Shown: positions 47,112 to 57,758, counted from the first letter of the stretch. The stretch is 59,233 nt of DNA from Pseudomonas taeanensis MS-3 (GCF_000498575.2 NZ_AWSQ01000001.1:1792161-1851393); one strand, 5' to 3'. The notes: generated by a model from the letters alone, not told the origin. Made by a program: numbers and translations.

Positions 47112-47456
47112 CTATCGGGTGCGATAGCGCAGGCGGGTACCAAAGTTGACTGACATGAGGATCTCGTCAGCACTGAGCTCGGCGGGGAAGTAGGCGCCTG
47201 AAATTTGTGCATGCGCCAAGCTGGCGCCTTCCAGTTTTGCCTGACGCAGATCGAGGCCGCGCAGGTCGCTGCCGCGAAAATAGGCGTCGCTGAAATTGAT
47301 GCCTTCGGCGTCTAGGGCGCGGAAGTCCAGGCCGCGAAAATCGCCGCCGCTGAGGTTGACCTCTTCGCCTGGCGGTTTGCGATTGTTGAAGCCGCTGATG
47401 TCTTCGTTATACAGCAGGCGGTAGAGCGGGCAATCGAGTTGGCGCGGCTGGCTCAT
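47112..47456 (-). CDS. Pentapeptide repeat protein
   Basis: A 114-residue protein with about seven A(D/N)LxG-type repeats: NLSGGDFRGLDFRALDAEGINFSDAYFRGSDLRGLDLRQAKLEGASLAHAQISGAYF. It should fold as a short right-handed beta-helix. The N-terminal 25 residues (CPLYRLLYNEDISGFN) are outside the repeat. Function unknown; coupled to the methyltransferase gene. Confidence 0.92.
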   Translation of the reverse strand: MSQPRQLDCPLYRLLYNEDISGFNNRKPPGEEVNLSGGDFRGLDFRALDAEGINFSDAYFRGSDLRGLDLRQAKLEGASLAHAQISGAYFPAELSADEILMSVNFGTRLRYRTR

Positions 47457-47542
47457 GGTGGGTTATCCATTGCAGGGTTTCCCGCCAGTATAGAAGCCAC
47501 GGCGAGCTCTGCTCGCCGTGGCTGACGCGAGTATTGCGGTAT

Positions 47543-49105
47543 TTACAGGCCGGGCAAGCGCTGACGTATGCGTGCCACCAAACTGTCCAGGCTGGCGCTT
47601 TGGTGGGTTTCGACGCGCTTGCTGTGGGCTTGTTCGTCGTCGTTGAGCGCTTCGCGGCTGGCGTGCTGCGCCTGGATGACCTCGAGTGTGGCGTCGGACG
47701 GGTCCTGGCCCACGGCTTGACGTTGAGCCAGCCAGCTGGCGATTACCTCGTCCGGGGCGTTGCAGTCGAGAATCAGGAACGGCGCGCCGGTTTCTTCGGC
47801 AATTTGCCAGGCGGCCTGACGCTGAGCTTGCTTCAGGTAAGTGGCGTCGATCACTACCGGGAAGCCAGCGTGCAGTGCGGCATCGGCCATTTGATGCAGG
47901 CGTTGGTAGGTCGCCGCGCTGGCGTCCTGACTGTAGATGCCGGTGCTCAGCTGGCCTTGCGCGCTGCTCTGCTGCTCGCCAAACAGACGCTTGCGTTCGA
48001 CATCCGAACGGAGGCGGATGGCCCCGAGTGCTTCGACCAGGCGCATGGCCACCTGGCTTTTGCCGACTGCGGAAACGCCATGGGTAATGGCCAGGAAGCG
48101 CGAAGGGATGGCGCTGTAGCTCTCCGCTAGAGTGGCGTAGCTGCGGTATTGACGCAGAATCACTGCGCGCTGTACCGCGTCCTGTTCCTGGCCGAGACGG
48201 AACAGGCTGACTTTACCGCGCACCATGGCGCGGTAGGCTTTATAGAAGTTCAGTAGCTCCAGCGCGGCGTAGTCGCCGGTGTGCTCCAGCCAGGCGCTGA
48301 CGAAGCGTCGGGCCAGGGGTTTCAGGCCGCGATCCTCCAAATCCATGGCAAGGAAGGCCGCGTCCGAGACGATGTCGATCAGGCGGAAGGGTTCGTTGAA
48401 TTCGATGCAGTCGAACAGCGTGACCTGACCGTCAAGCAGGGTGACGTTTCCCAGGTGGATATCACCATGACATTCGCGAATGAAACCCTCGGCCTTGCGT
48501 TGTGCCAGCAGCGGTTTGAGTCGTTCGAAGCTACTTTCGGCCCAGTCCTGCAATGCATCGAGTTGTTGCAGGTCGGCCTGATCCGAGAGTAGCGGGCGGA
48601 CCTGCTCGAAGTTCTGCCGGACCGGCGCCATGATCGCCTCAGGCGTGCCGAGTTCATGGCTCTGCGCCACCTGTGGGGCGTTGAGATGAAAACGGGCGAT
48701 GCTCTGGGCCAGGGCGTCGATGTGCGCCTCGCTCAGTTCACCGCGCACCTGCACCTCACCCAATAACTGGTCCTGGGGGAACTGGCGCATTTTCAGCACG
48801 TATTCTATGGCCGGGCCATCGCCATTCAGTTGCGGTGCCTCGAGGTTACCGTTGATCGGTAAAACCTCCAGGTACAGGTCGTGGGTCAGGCGTTGATTGA
48901 GGCGCAGTTCTTCCTTGCAGAAGTGTTCGCGGGCCGCCAGTTCGGTGAAGTCGAGGAAGCCGAAATTCACCGGCTTCTTGATCTTGTAAGCGTAGGGGCC
49001 GGTCAGCAGGACCCAGGAAATGTGCGTCTCGATGACCTGGAAGGCGTCCACCGGGTGAGGGTAGAGGGCCGGGTTTTGCAGGGCGGCAATCAGGGCTTGG
49101 CTCAC
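47543..49105 (-). CDS. Bifunctional kinase-like/AAA ATPase protein (aminoglycoside-phosphotransferase-like N-domain)
   Basis: A 520-residue two-domain protein. The first 320 residues are a kinase-like fold: YAYKIKKPVNFGFLDF, catalytic ECHGDIHLGNVTLLDG and metal-binding LFDCIEFNEPFRLIDIVSD. The last 180 residues are a P-loop nucleotide kinase domain with GVSAVGKS (near 345) and DATYLKQAQR. Such fusion proteins are common beside mrcB in pseudomonads; activity is uncharacterised. It starts with GTG at 49105, after AAGGA, and is divergent from mrcB by 120 bases. Confidence 0.9.
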   Translation of the reverse strand: MSQALIAALQNPALYPHPVDAFQVIETHISWVLLTGPYAYKIKKPVNFGFLDFTELAAREHFCKEELRLNQRLTHDLYLEVLPINGNLEAPQLNGDGPAIEYVLKMRQFPQDQLLGEVQVRGELSEAHIDALAQSIARFHLNAPQVAQSHELGTPEAIMAPVRQNFEQVRPLLSDQADLQQLDALQDWAESSFERLKPLLAQRKAEGFIRECHGDIHLGNVTLLDGQVTLFDCIEFNEPFRLIDIVSDAAFLAMDLEDRGLKPLARRFVSAWLEHTGDYAALELLNFYKAYRAMVRGKVSLFRLGQEQDAVQRAVILRQYRSYATLAESYSAIPSRFLAITHGVSAVGKSQVAMRLVEALGAIRLRSDVERKRLFGEQQSSAQGQLSTGIYSQDASAATYQRLHQMADAALHAGFPVVIDATYLKQAQRQAAWQIAEETGAPFLILDCNAPDEVIASWLAQRQAVGQDPSDATLEVIQAQHASREALNDDEQAHSKRVETHQSASLDSLVARIRQRLPGL

Positions 49106-49211
49106 GGGTGATCCTTGGCTATGCGAACAAATTTAAGAGGCGGGCATTATGGCGGCTGCGAGCCGCTCTGCAAACCGCTTGGCTGCGCCTGCTTGTGCCC
49201 AGCAAAGTGCG

Positions 49212-49217
49212 TATAAT
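49212..49217 (+). promoter_or_regulatory. TATAAT box very close to the mrcB start
   Basis: A perfect -10 hexamer within GCGTATAATGCCGCGCC ends 8 bases before the mrcB ATG. If used, transcription would begin at or within a few bases of the start codon. A -35 at 17 bp is not clear. Confidence 0.45.
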
Positions 49218-49225
49218 GCCGCGCC

Positions 49226-51544
49226 ATGACTCGTACCCGATCCCCCCGTTCTCGTTCAAAGCGCCGCTCGCGTGGCATGCGTCCCTGGCTGGGCTGGGCT
49301 TTCAAGCTCAGTCTGGTCGGTTTGGTCGTACTCGCCGGCTTTGCGGTTTATCTCGATGCCGTGGTGCAGGAGAAGTTCTCCGGCAAGCGCTGGACCGTGC
49401 CCGCCAAGGTCTATGCCAGACCGCTGGAGCTGTTCGTCGGGCAGAAGCTGGCCAAGACCGATTTTCTCAAGGAGTTGGACGCCCTCGGCTATCGCCGAGA
49501 AAGTGCGGGCAGTGGCCCGGGCGGCGTCTCGGTAGCCGGCAATAACCTCGAATTGCATACCCGCGGTTTTCAGTTCTATGAAAGCAGCGAGCCCTCTCAG
49601 CGCGTACGTGTGCGTTTTTCCGGAGACTATGTCGCCGGCTTGAGCCAAGCCAACGGTGGCAACCTGGCGGTGGCTCGCCTGGAGCCGCTGTTGATCGGTG
49701 GTTTGTACCCGGCGCATCAGGAAGATCGGGTGCTGATCAAGTTGGAGCAGGTGCCGCCTTATTTGGTCGAAACCTTGGTGGCAGTTGAGGATCGCGAGTT
49801 TTTCAATCATTTCGGCGTATCGCCCAAATCGATTGCGCGTGCAGTGTGGGTCAACGCTACTGCCGGGCAGTTGCGTCAAGGCGGCAGTACGCTGACTCAG
49901 CAGTTGGTGAAGAACTTTTACCTGACCAACGAACGTAGTCTCACGCGCAAGGCCGTCGAAGCCATGATGGCCGTGCTGCTGGAATTGCATTACGACAAGA
50001 AGGACATCCTCGAGGCCTACCTCAATGAAGTCTTTCTCGGCCAGGATGGCCGGCGTGCGGTGCATGGCTTTGGTCTGGCCAGTCAGTATTTCTTCAGTCA
50101 ACCGCTCTCCGAGTTGAAGCTCGAACAAGTGGCATTGCTGGTCGGCATGGTCAAGGGGCCCACGTACTACAACCCGCGCCGCAATCCGGAGCGTGCTCTG
50201 GAACGGCGCAATCTGGTGCTTGATGTCCTGGCCGAGCAGGGTGTGGTGACGCCCGAAGAGGCCAACACGGCAAAGCAGAAGCCACTCGGTGTGAGCAGTC
50301 GTGGCAGCATGGCCGACAGTTCCTTTCCGGCTTTCATCGACCTGGTAAAGCGGCAACTACGTGAAGATTACCGCGAGGCCGACTTGACCGAAGAAGGGTT
50401 GCGCATCTTCACCAGCTTCGATCCGATTATCCAGCTCAAGGCCGAAAGCGCCCTGGCGGACTCGCTGAAGCGTTTGTCTGGGCGTAAGGGCGTGGATCAG
50501 GTGGAAGCCGGGATGGTCGTGAGCAACCCGGAAACCGGTGAGGTTCAGGCGTTGATCGGCAGTCGTCAGCCGCGCTTCGCCGGCTTTAACCGGGCTTTGG
50601 ATGCAGTTCGGCCGATTGGCTCTCTGATCAAGCCAGCGATCTACCTGACCGCACTGGAGCGCCCGAGCCAGTACACCTTGACCAGCTTGCTCGAGGATCA
50701 ACCCTTCTCCATCAAGGGGCAGGACGGTCAGGTCTGGCGTCCGCAGAATTATGACCGCAAGGCCCATGGCACGATTTACCTGTATCAGGGCCTGGTAAAC
50801 TCCTACAACCTGTCCACGGCAAAGCTGGGGCTGGAACTGGGCGTGCCAAATGTACTCAAAACCCTTGAGCGCTTGGGCGTCGAGCGCAAGTGGCCGGCGT
50901 ATCCATCTATGCTGCTGGGTGCCGGTGCACTGACTCCGCTGGAAGTGGCGGATATGTATCAGACCCTGGCCAATGGCGGCTTCAATACCCCACTGCGAGG
51001 GATTCGCAGTGTCTTGACGGCCGAGGGCGAACCGCTTAAGCGCTACCCCTACCAGATTCAGCAGCGTTTCGATGCCGGCGCGATTTATCTGCTGCAGAAC
51101 GCCATGCAGCGCACCATGCACGAAGGAACCGGGCGCTCGGTGTATAGCCAATTGCCCCGCTCTCTGGCGTTAGCGGGTAAGACCGGGACCAGTAACGACT
51201 CCCGGGACAGTTGGTTCGCCGGCTTCAGTCAGGATCTGTTGGCGGTGGTCTGGCTCGGTCGCGACGATAATGGCCCGACGCCGCTGACCGGTGCCAGTGG
51301 CGCCTTGCAGGTGTGGACCGAGTTCATGCGTAAAGCTGACCCGCTGCCGCTGGACATGCCGCTGCCGGATAACGTGGTGCAAGCCTGGGTGGATGCCAAT
51401 AGCGGGCGAGGCTCCGACCCGAGCTGCCCGAATGCCGTGCAGATGCCGTATATTCGCGGCAGCGAACCAGTTCCTGGCATCGCCTGTGGTATTCAGGCGC
51501 CGGTCGACTCGGTTATGGACTGGGTCCGTGGCTGGTTGGATTAA
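49226..51544 (+). CDS. mrcB: Penicillin-binding protein 1B, bifunctional murein synthase
   Basis: A 772-residue class A PBP that polymerises and cross-links peptidoglycan in the periplasm. A basic cytoplasmic start and one membrane helix (about 24-43) precede a UB2H-like domain. The glycosyltransferase motif has catalytic Glu188 (AVEDREFF) and QGGSTLTQQLVKN. The transpeptidase has Ser466 in SLIK, SYN and KTGT (near residue 651). Length and order agree with pseudomonad PBP1b. No ribosome site is obvious before the ATG. Confidence 0.97.
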   Translation: MTRTRSPRSRSKRRSRGMRPWLGWAFKLSLVGLVVLAGFAVYLDAVVQEKFSGKRWTVPAKVYARPLELFVGQKLAKTDFLKELDALGYRRESAGSGPGGVSVAGNNLELHTRGFQFYESSEPSQRVRVRFSGDYVAGLSQANGGNLAVARLEPLLIGGLYPAHQEDRVLIKLEQVPPYLVETLVAVEDREFFNHFGVSPKSIARAVWVNATAGQLRQGGSTLTQQLVKNFYLTNERSLTRKAVEAMMAVLLELHYDKKDILEAYLNEVFLGQDGRRAVHGFGLASQYFFSQPLSELKLEQVALLVGMVKGPTYYNPRRNPERALERRNLVLDVLAEQGVVTPEEANTAKQKPLGVSSRGSMADSSFPAFIDLVKRQLREDYREADLTEEGLRIFTSFDPIIQLKAESALADSLKRLSGRKGVDQVEAGMVVSNPETGEVQALIGSRQPRFAGFNRALDAVRPIGSLIKPAIYLTALERPSQYTLTSLLEDQPFSIKGQDGQVWRPQNYDRKAHGTIYLYQGLVNSYNLSTAKLGLELGVPNVLKTLERLGVERKWPAYPSMLLGAGALTPLEVADMYQTLANGGFNTPLRGIRSVLTAEGEPLKRYPYQIQQRFDAGAIYLLQNAMQRTMHEGTGRSVYSQLPRSLALAGKTGTSNDSRDSWFAGFSQDLLAVVWLGRDDNGPTPLTGASGALQVWTEFMRKADPLPLDMPLPDNVVQAWVDANSGRGSDPSCPNAVQMPYIRGSEPVPGIACGIQAPVDSVMDWVRGWLD

Positions 51545-51560
51545 TTGAAGAGGGTGTGAC

Positions 51561-52265
51561 GTGACTAAGTGGTTGATTCCTGCTTTAACTGCCTCGGTAT
51601 TGCTGGGTGGTTGCGCCAGCGTGCCGCGCGGCTCGATCCCGGTGGTCGAGTCTGGCTCGTCGGCCTCTGAGCAGCAACAAGGCAGCGTTGGCGGCTATGG
51701 TGCGACGCCTAGTCCACGGCAAAGCCAGCCACAAGACTCGGGAGTGGTGGTGATGGTGCCGGGTGCGGGTGGCAGCTCTGCGCCGATTCAGACCTTTCCT
51801 GCGCCCAGCGCGCCGATCATCGGCAGCCAGGGCAGCGAGCCGCTGAGCACTGACTCGGGCGGCTTTGGCGCTTACGGCGCATCAGCGCCGGTCATGCCGA
51901 ACGGGATTCCGAGTTCGGGTGGCCTGTCCGCCGATGAGCAGTTGGATGGCCCTGTCTTGGCATTGTTGACTACTGCCCAGCAACAGCAAGGTAGCGGTGA
52001 TCTGAATGGCGCGGCGTCCAGTCTGGAGCGTGCCCAGCGCATCGCGCCACGTGAGCCGCAAGTGCTGTTTCGTCTGGCGGAGGTTCGTTTGGCTCAGGGC
52101 GATGCAGCCCAGGCCGAGCAGTTTGCGCGCCGTGGTTTGAGTTATGCCAGTGGTCGTCCGGCGCTGCAGGCCAGTCTCTGGAACCTGATTGCCCAGGCTC
52201 GTGAGCGCCAGGGCGATCCTGCCGGTGCGGCGCAGGCGCGTGAGCGTGCGCGGGTCAATCTCTGA
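51561..52265 (+). CDS. TPR-containing lipoprotein
   Basis: A 234-residue lipoprotein: signal MTKWLIPALTASVLLGGC with lipobox LGGC (Cys18), then a Ser/Gly/Pro-rich linker of about 110 residues (low complexity), then two tetratricopeptide units (about 145-225: SGDLNGAASSLERAQRIAPREPQVLFRLAEVRLAQGDAAQAEQFARRGL). It is the conserved downstream neighbour of mrcB, resembling an outer-membrane partner of PBPs such as CpoB or LpoB by position only. GAGGGTG precedes the ATG. Confidence 0.88.
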   Translation: MTKWLIPALTASVLLGGCASVPRGSIPVVESGSSASEQQQGSVGGYGATPSPRQSQPQDSGVVVMVPGAGGSSAPIQTFPAPSAPIIGSQGSEPLSTDSGGFGAYGASAPVMPNGIPSSGGLSADEQLDGPVLALLTTAQQQQGSGDLNGAASSLERAQRIAPREPQVLFRLAEVRLAQGDAAQAEQFARRGLSYASGRPALQASLWNLIAQARERQGDPAGAAQARERARVNL

Positions 52266-52594
52266 TGGACGCACGTGTGCCAGCGGTGGCTGAGCAGTTG
52301 TTGCTGATCGAGCGTGAGCTGCGAGCGCAGGGCTGGTGGAGTGATCAGCCGCCGAGCGAGGAATCCCTGGCCAGCCAGCAACCCTTTTGCGTCGATAGCA
52401 TGGCATTCGAGCAGTGGTTGCAATGGATCTTTCTGCCACGCATGAAACGCCTGCTTGAAGCCGGTGCTGAGCTGCCAGCGGTATCAGGTATCCAGCCCAT
52501 GGCCGAGCAGGTGTATGCCCAGCGCCTTGAACAAGCAGCAGTACTTATACGTCTGCTGGGTGGGTTCGATCAATTGATCACTGGCGCGACCTGA
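52265..52594 (+). CDS. yqcC: YqcC family protein
   Basis: A 109-residue soluble helical protein of the YqcC/DUF446 family. LLIERELRAQGWWSDQPPSEESLASQQPFCVDSMAFEQWLQWIFLPRMKRLLEAGAELP is the family core. Its start shares one base with the TPR lipoprotein stop (TGATG), so the genes are coupled. In enterobacteria yqcC lies beside truC; its role is unknown. Confidence 0.92.
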   Translation: MDARVPAVAEQLLLIERELRAQGWWSDQPPSEESLASQQPFCVDSMAFEQWLQWIFLPRMKRLLEAGAELPAVSGIQPMAEQVYAQRLEQAAVLIRLLGGFDQLITGAT

Positions 52595-52611
52595 GGTCGC
52601 GCTCCGCCGGC

Positions 52612-53046
52612 CTACTTGCAGTTGCTGGTGATCGACTTCTTGGCCTCAGCAATGCGCTGCTGACGTTCTTCTTCGGTTAGGCGTCGCACCTCACCGGCCT
52701 CTTCGACTCGCACTCGTGGGTTGTTCTCCAGCTGCGCAAGGTTAGTGCGCACGCTTTCGCAATGCTTCTTGCGCTCGACTTCCTTTGCGGCGATTTCGCG
52801 TTTGACCTTCTCGTCAATCGCGGCCTGTTCGGGGTCGGCAATGCTCTGGAAAGTCGGTGCAGCTTTCTGCTCGACAGGCATTGGCGGTGGGGTTGCGGTA
52901 TTGATAGTCGTGCTTTGCTGGCCTTGCGGTGGCTGCGCACCGAAGTGGGTGACCCCTTGTGCATCGACCCACTTGTAGACTTGGCTGGCCATGGCGGTTG
53001 CGCTCAGGGCGAGCAGCAAGCTGCTGGTGAGAATCATTCGGCGCAT
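52612..53046 (-). CDS. DUF4124-domain periplasmic protein
   Basis: A 144-residue protein. The signal peptide MRRMILTSSLLLALSATAMA precedes SQVYKWVDAQGVTHFGAQPPQGQ, the DUF4124 beta-strand motif. The rest is a charged helical stretch (about 70-140) with KVKREIAAKEVERKKHCES. Function unknown. It is convergent with yqcC and divergent from ilvI. Confidence 0.9.
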   Translation of the reverse strand: MRRMILTSSLLLALSATAMASQVYKWVDAQGVTHFGAQPPQGQQSTTINTATPPPMPVEQKAAPTFQSIADPEQAAIDEKVKREIAAKEVERKKHCESVRTNLAQLENNPRVRVEEAGEVRRLTEEERQQRIAEAKKSITSNCK

Positions 53047-53157
53047 GCTGTTTCCTTAAATGAGCTGCGAAACCTGTTGGTTACTATAACGAAAAAGCTT
53101 GAGTCTTCATCCTGCGCTGCGTCACAGCAGAAGATTGCAGATTCCGTTACGGATCAC

Positions 53158-53186
53158 TTGACTTGCTTCGCGCGAATCCGAACAAT
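53158..53186 (+). promoter_or_regulatory. Possible ilvI promoter
   Basis: TTGACT (53158-53163) and AACAAT (53181-53186) are 17 bases apart. This would start transcription near 53193 and give a leader of about 258 bases. The -10 is only a moderate match. Confidence 0.35.
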
Positions 53187-53192
53187 TCAACG

Positions 53193-53450
53193 TTCGCTGT
53201 AGTGGAGTCCGCCGCAAGCAGGCTTTAGCTCAGCAGACATGAGGCGCACACCCGCGCCGACCTGTTACACCCGCAACGCGTTACCTCGCGCTGGGTGGGA
53301 AAACCCCGCAATATTTGGGGTGTTCCCAATACTTGCTCAGTAGTAGCTGACGTAGTCGGCGACCACCGTCGCTCATGCTCTGCTTGGCAGTAAACCTATC
53401 TTAGACCGTCCTATTGTGGGCGGTTTTCTGGCGTTTTAGAGGTGAACAAC
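53193..53450 (+). promoter_or_regulatory. Structured ilvI leader, possible attenuator
   Basis: A strong hairpin GGGAA-CCCC/GGGG-TTCCC lies at 53297-53327. A nine-codon frame MLCLAVNLS (53375-53404), with three Leu and one Val, ends right before a second hairpin, ACCGTCC/GGGCGGT (53405-53424), followed by T residues. This is the layout of a branched-chain amino acid attenuator, but no good ribosome site precedes the small frame. Confidence 0.4.
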
Positions 53451-55175
53451 GTGGAGCTTTTATCCGGCGCTGAAATGGTCGTCCGCTTTTTGCGTGACGA
53501 AGGCGTTAAGAACATTTATGGCTACCCTGGCGGTGCCTTGCTGCATATCTATGATGCCTTGTTCAAAGAGCCGGAAGTGCAGCATATCCTGGTCCGTCAT
53601 GAACAAGCGGCAACGCATATGGCCGATGGATATGCCCGCGCCACCGGTAAAGCCGGTGTGGTGCTGGTGACCTCCGGCCCGGGCGCGACCAATGCCATTA
53701 CCGGTATTGCCACGGCCTACATGGATTCCATCCCGATGGTGGTGCTGTCCGGCCAGGTGCCCAGCAACATGGTCGGTACCGATGCCTTCCAGGAAACCGA
53801 CATGATCGGTATCTCCCGGCCGATCGTGAAGCACAGCTTCATGATCAAGCATGCTTCGGAAATTCCAGACGTTTTGAAGAAGGCCTTCTATCTGGCGCAG
53901 TCTGGTCGTCCCGGTCCGGTTGTCGTGGATATTCCGAAGGACATGACCAACCCGGCCGAGAAGTTCGAGTACGTTTACCCGAAGAAAGCCAAGTTGCGCT
54001 CCTACAGTCCGGCGTTGCGCGGGCATTCCGGACAGATCCGCAAGGCTGCGGAATTGCTCCTGAGCGCCAAGCGCCCGATGCTCTACTCCGGCGGTGGGGT
54101 GATCATGGGCGGCGCTGCGGCGCCGCTGACCGAACTGGCGAAAATGCTCAACCTGCCAGTGACCAACACCCTGATGGGTTTGGGTGGCTATCCGGGCACT
54201 GACCGCCAGTTCCTCGGCATGCTGGGTATGCATGGCAGCTACACCGCCAACCTGGCTATGCATCATGCCGATGTGATTCTCGCCGTGGGCGCGCGCTTCG
54301 ATGATCGGGTAATCAATGGCCCGAGTAAGTTCTGCCCGAACGCCAAGATCATCCACATCGACATCGATCCCGCTTCGATTTCCAAGACCATCAAGGCCGA
54401 TATTCCGATTGTTGGTCCGGTGGACAGCGTGCTGACCGAGATGGTCGCGATCCTCAAGGAAATCGGCGAAGCCCCGGGCAAAGAGGCGTTGTCCAGCTGG
54501 TGGAAGCAGATCGAAGAGTGGCGTGGCAGCCGTGGCATGTTCCCGTACGACAAGGGTGACGGCAGCATCATCAAGCCGCAGACCGTGATCGAAACGCTGA
54601 GTGAAGTGACCCACGGCGATGCCTTCGTCACCTCCGATGTAGGTCAGCATCAGATGTTCGCGGCGCAGTACTACCGGTTCAATAAACCCAATCGCTGGAT
54701 CAACTCCGGCGGTCTGGGCACCATGGGGTTCGGCTTCCCGGCAGCGATGGGGGTCAAGCTGAACTTCCCTGATGACGACGTAGCCTGTGTCACCGGTGAA
54801 GGCAGTATCCAGATGAACATTCAGGAACTGTCCACCTGTCTGCAGTACGACTTGCCGGTGAAAATCATCAACCTCAACAATGGCGTCCTCGGTATGGTGC
54901 GCCAGTGGCAGGACATGATGTACAGCAGCCGTCATTCGCACTCCTACATGGAGTCGTTGCCCGATTTCGTCAAACTGACCGAGGCCTATGGTCACGTGGG
55001 CATGCGCATTACCGATCTGAAGGATCTGAAGCCAATGATGGAAGAGGCGTTCGCACTGAAGGATCGTCTGGTATTCCTCGATATCCAGGTCGATAACAGC
55101 GAGCACGTCTATCCGATGCTGATCAAAGACGGGTCGATGCGTGATATGTGGTTGAGCAAGACGGAGCGGACTTAA
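53451..55175 (+). CDS. ilvI: Acetolactate synthase large subunit
   Basis: A 574-residue ThDP enzyme for the first common step of Val/Leu/Ile synthesis. ThDP-activating Glu lies in [21 protein letters not shown] near residue 47, FAD-associated segments in the middle, and the ThDP-binding [29 protein letters not shown] near 448-476. GTG at 53451, 8 bases after GAGG, is chosen because homologues begin [11 protein letters not shown]; an earlier in-frame GTG at 53442 overlaps the ribosome site. ilvH follows after 2 bases. Confidence 0.97.
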   Translation: MELLSGAEMVVRFLRDEGVKNIYGYPGGALLHIYDALFKEPEVQHILVRHEQAATHMADGYARATGKAGVVLVTSGPGATNAITGIATAYMDSIPMVVLSGQVPSNMVGTDAFQETDMIGISRPIVKHSFMIKHASEIPDVLKKAFYLAQSGRPGPVVVDIPKDMTNPAEKFEYVYPKKAKLRSYSPALRGHSGQIRKAAELLLSAKRPMLYSGGGVIMGGAAAPLTELAKMLNLPVTNTLMGLGGYPGTDRQFLGMLGMHGSYTANLAMHHADVILAVGARFDDRVINGPSKFCPNAKIIHIDIDPASISKTIKADIPIVGPVDSVLTEMVAILKEIGEAPGKEALSSWWKQIEEWRGSRGMFPYDKGDGSIIKPQTVIETLSEVTHGDAFVTSDVGQHQMFAAQYYRFNKPNRWINSGGLGTMGFGFPAAMGVKLNFPDDDVACVTGEGSIQMNIQELSTCLQYDLPVKIINLNNGVLGMVRQWQDMMYSSRHSHSYMESLPDFVKLTEAYGHVGMRITDLKDLKPMMEEAFALKDRLVFLDIQVDNSEHVYPMLIKDGSMRDMWLSKTERT

Positions 55176-55177
55176 GC

Positions 55178-55669
55178 ATGCGACATATTATTTCCCTGCT
55201 GCTGGAAAACGAACCAGGCGCTTTGTCCCGTGTGGTCGGTCTGTTCTCGCAACGTAACTACAACATCGAAAGCCTCACTGTGGCACCGACCGAGGACCCG
55301 ACCTTGTCGCGTCTGACGTTGACCACCGTGGGCCACGATGAGGTGATTGAGCAAATCACCAAGAACCTCAACAAGCTGGTGGAAGTCGTCAAGCTGGTGA
55401 ATCTGTCGGAAAGCGCGCATATCGAGCGCGAACTGATGCTGGTCAAGGTCAAGGCCACCGGCGCTCAGCGCGCAGAAGTCAAGCGCACTACCGATATCTT
55501 CCGTGGACAGATCGTCGATGTAACCAGCAGCGTGTACACCATTCAGTTGGGCGGCACGAGCGACAAGCTGGACAGCTTTATTCAGGCTGTTGGTACCGCG
55601 TCGATTCTGGAAACCGTGCGCAGTGGCGTTACCGGCATTGCGCGTGGCGATAAGGTGCTGAGCATCTGA
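55178..55669 (+). CDS. ilvH: Acetolactate synthase small (regulatory) subunit
   Basis: A 163-residue regulatory subunit. The N-terminal ACT domain opens RHIISLLLENEPGALSRVVGLFSQRNYNIESLTVAPTED, where valine binds for feedback inhibition; the C-terminal domain (about 80-163) activates IlvI. ATG at 55178 is right after the ilvI stop. A strong terminator follows 16 bases after the stop. Confidence 0.97.
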   Translation: MRHIISLLLENEPGALSRVVGLFSQRNYNIESLTVAPTEDPTLSRLTLTTVGHDEVIEQITKNLNKLVEVVKLVNLSESAHIERELMLVKVKATGAQRAEVKRTTDIFRGQIVDVTSSVYTIQLGGTSDKLDSFIQAVGTASILETVRSGVTGIARGDKVLSI

Positions 55670-55684
55670 TGCAGTTGTATTTGA

Positions 55685-55711
55685 AAGCCCCGCATTAGCG
55701 GGGTTTTTTTT
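55685..55711 (+). terminator. Terminator of ilvIH
   Basis: AAAGCCCCGC-ATTA-GCGGGGTTTTTTTT is a GC stem with an eight-base T run; A residues on the other side could also serve the convergent ilvY. Confidence 0.95.
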
Positions 55712-55720
55712 GGCCGGTTG

Positions 55721-56602
55721 TCAGCGTTGGCGATTCCAGAAGGCATTGATTAGCGGTTCTTTGAGACGCTTCTCTAGCGCAAATAGGCCAATGTCGTAGG
55801 CGGTTAGCGGTGGTTGGATGTCGTAGGTGCGGATGCGGGCGGTCAGCGGGCTGTTGTCGAGTACGATTTGCGGGACTACACCAATGCCAAAACCCAGGCT
55901 GACCATGCTGACGATGGCTTCGTTACCACTGACTTGCGCGTAAATGCGCGGTTTGATGTTGTGGTTTTTTAGCCAGCGATCTGTGCGTGTTCGAGCGAGA
56001 CCTTCTTCCGAGAGAATCATCGGCACATCTCGCCAATTGACTGCGCCGGGGTGCTTCACCTGCTCATCACTTAATAGCTGGGATGACAGTGGGCCGATAA
56101 AGCACAGTTCGGAGCGCGCGATCGGTTGGAACTCGACGCCAGTCGGTAGGCTGTCGGGGCGGGCGCCGATGGCAATGTCTTCCAGGCCTTCTTGTATGCG
56201 TTCCACCGCTTTAGCGGCGTCACCTGTGTGCAGCTTCATCTCAATGCGCGGGTAGTCCTGGCGAAAGTTGCTCAGGATGTCGTAGAGAAAGCTGTAGCTG
56301 GCCGTTACCGAGCAATACAGCGAAAGCTCCCCATGCAGAACCAATTGATCCTGTTTGAAGGCCTGGCGCATGGCTTGCCAGCCGCTTATTACGTCTTTTG
56401 CATACTCGCGAAACTGGATTCCCTCACGGGTCAAACGAACCGAGCGGTTGTCTCGAAGAAACAGCGGTGCTCCGAGTTCGTCCTCAAGTTGTTTGATGCT
56501 ACGGCTGAGCGCGGAGGGGCTAACGTGCAGCTCGCGGCTGGTTTTGCCGAAGTGCAGGTTGTCGGCCAAAGAAAGAAAAAGTCTAAGGGAGTGGTTATCC
56601 AT
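55721..56602 (-). CDS. ilvY: LysR-family regulator IlvY
   Basis: A 293-residue activator of ilvC that responds to acetolactate or acetohydroxybutyrate. The winged helix is MDNHSLRLFLSLADNLHFGKTSRELHVSPSALSRSIKQLEDELGAPLFLRDNRSVRLT. The effector domain keeps the IlvY landmarks LYCSVTASYSFLYDIL, MKLHTGDAAKAVERI and AIVSMVSLGFGIGVVPQIVLDNSP. It is divergent from ilvC, as in E. coli. Start at 56602 matches homologues; upstream in-frame ATGs add an unlikely extension through the operator. Confidence 0.93.
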   Translation of the reverse strand: MDNHSLRLFLSLADNLHFGKTSRELHVSPSALSRSIKQLEDELGAPLFLRDNRSVRLTREGIQFREYAKDVISGWQAMRQAFKQDQLVLHGELSLYCSVTASYSFLYDILSNFRQDYPRIEMKLHTGDAAKAVERIQEGLEDIAIGARPDSLPTGVEFQPIARSELCFIGPLSSQLLSDEQVKHPGAVNWRDVPMILSEEGLARTRTDRWLKNHNIKPRIYAQVSGNEAIVSMVSLGFGIGVVPQIVLDNSPLTARIRTYDIQPPLTAYDIGLFALEKRLKEPLINAFWNRQR

Positions 56603-56628
56603 GATCATTTCAAATATCGGCATGTTGT

Positions 56629-56654
56629 GTTGCAAATATATCATTTTACGCAAC
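56629..56654. promoter_or_regulatory. Probable IlvY operator between ilvY and ilvC
   Basis: GTTGC-N16-GCAAC is a perfect arm palindrome (GTTGCAAAT..TTACGCAAC) in the 123-base divergent gap. Position and symmetry fit an IlvY binding site controlling both genes. Confidence 0.6.
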
Positions 56655-56662
56655 GGTGCTGA

Positions 56663-57742
<1,080 letters not shown>

Positions 57743-57758
57743 GGTCTATTGATTGAAG

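Noticed and set aside
53460..55106. A 548-codon open frame on the minus strand
   Set aside because: Fully antisense to ilvI, rich in His/Arg/Gly from G+C-biased third positions, with no domain or ribosome site.
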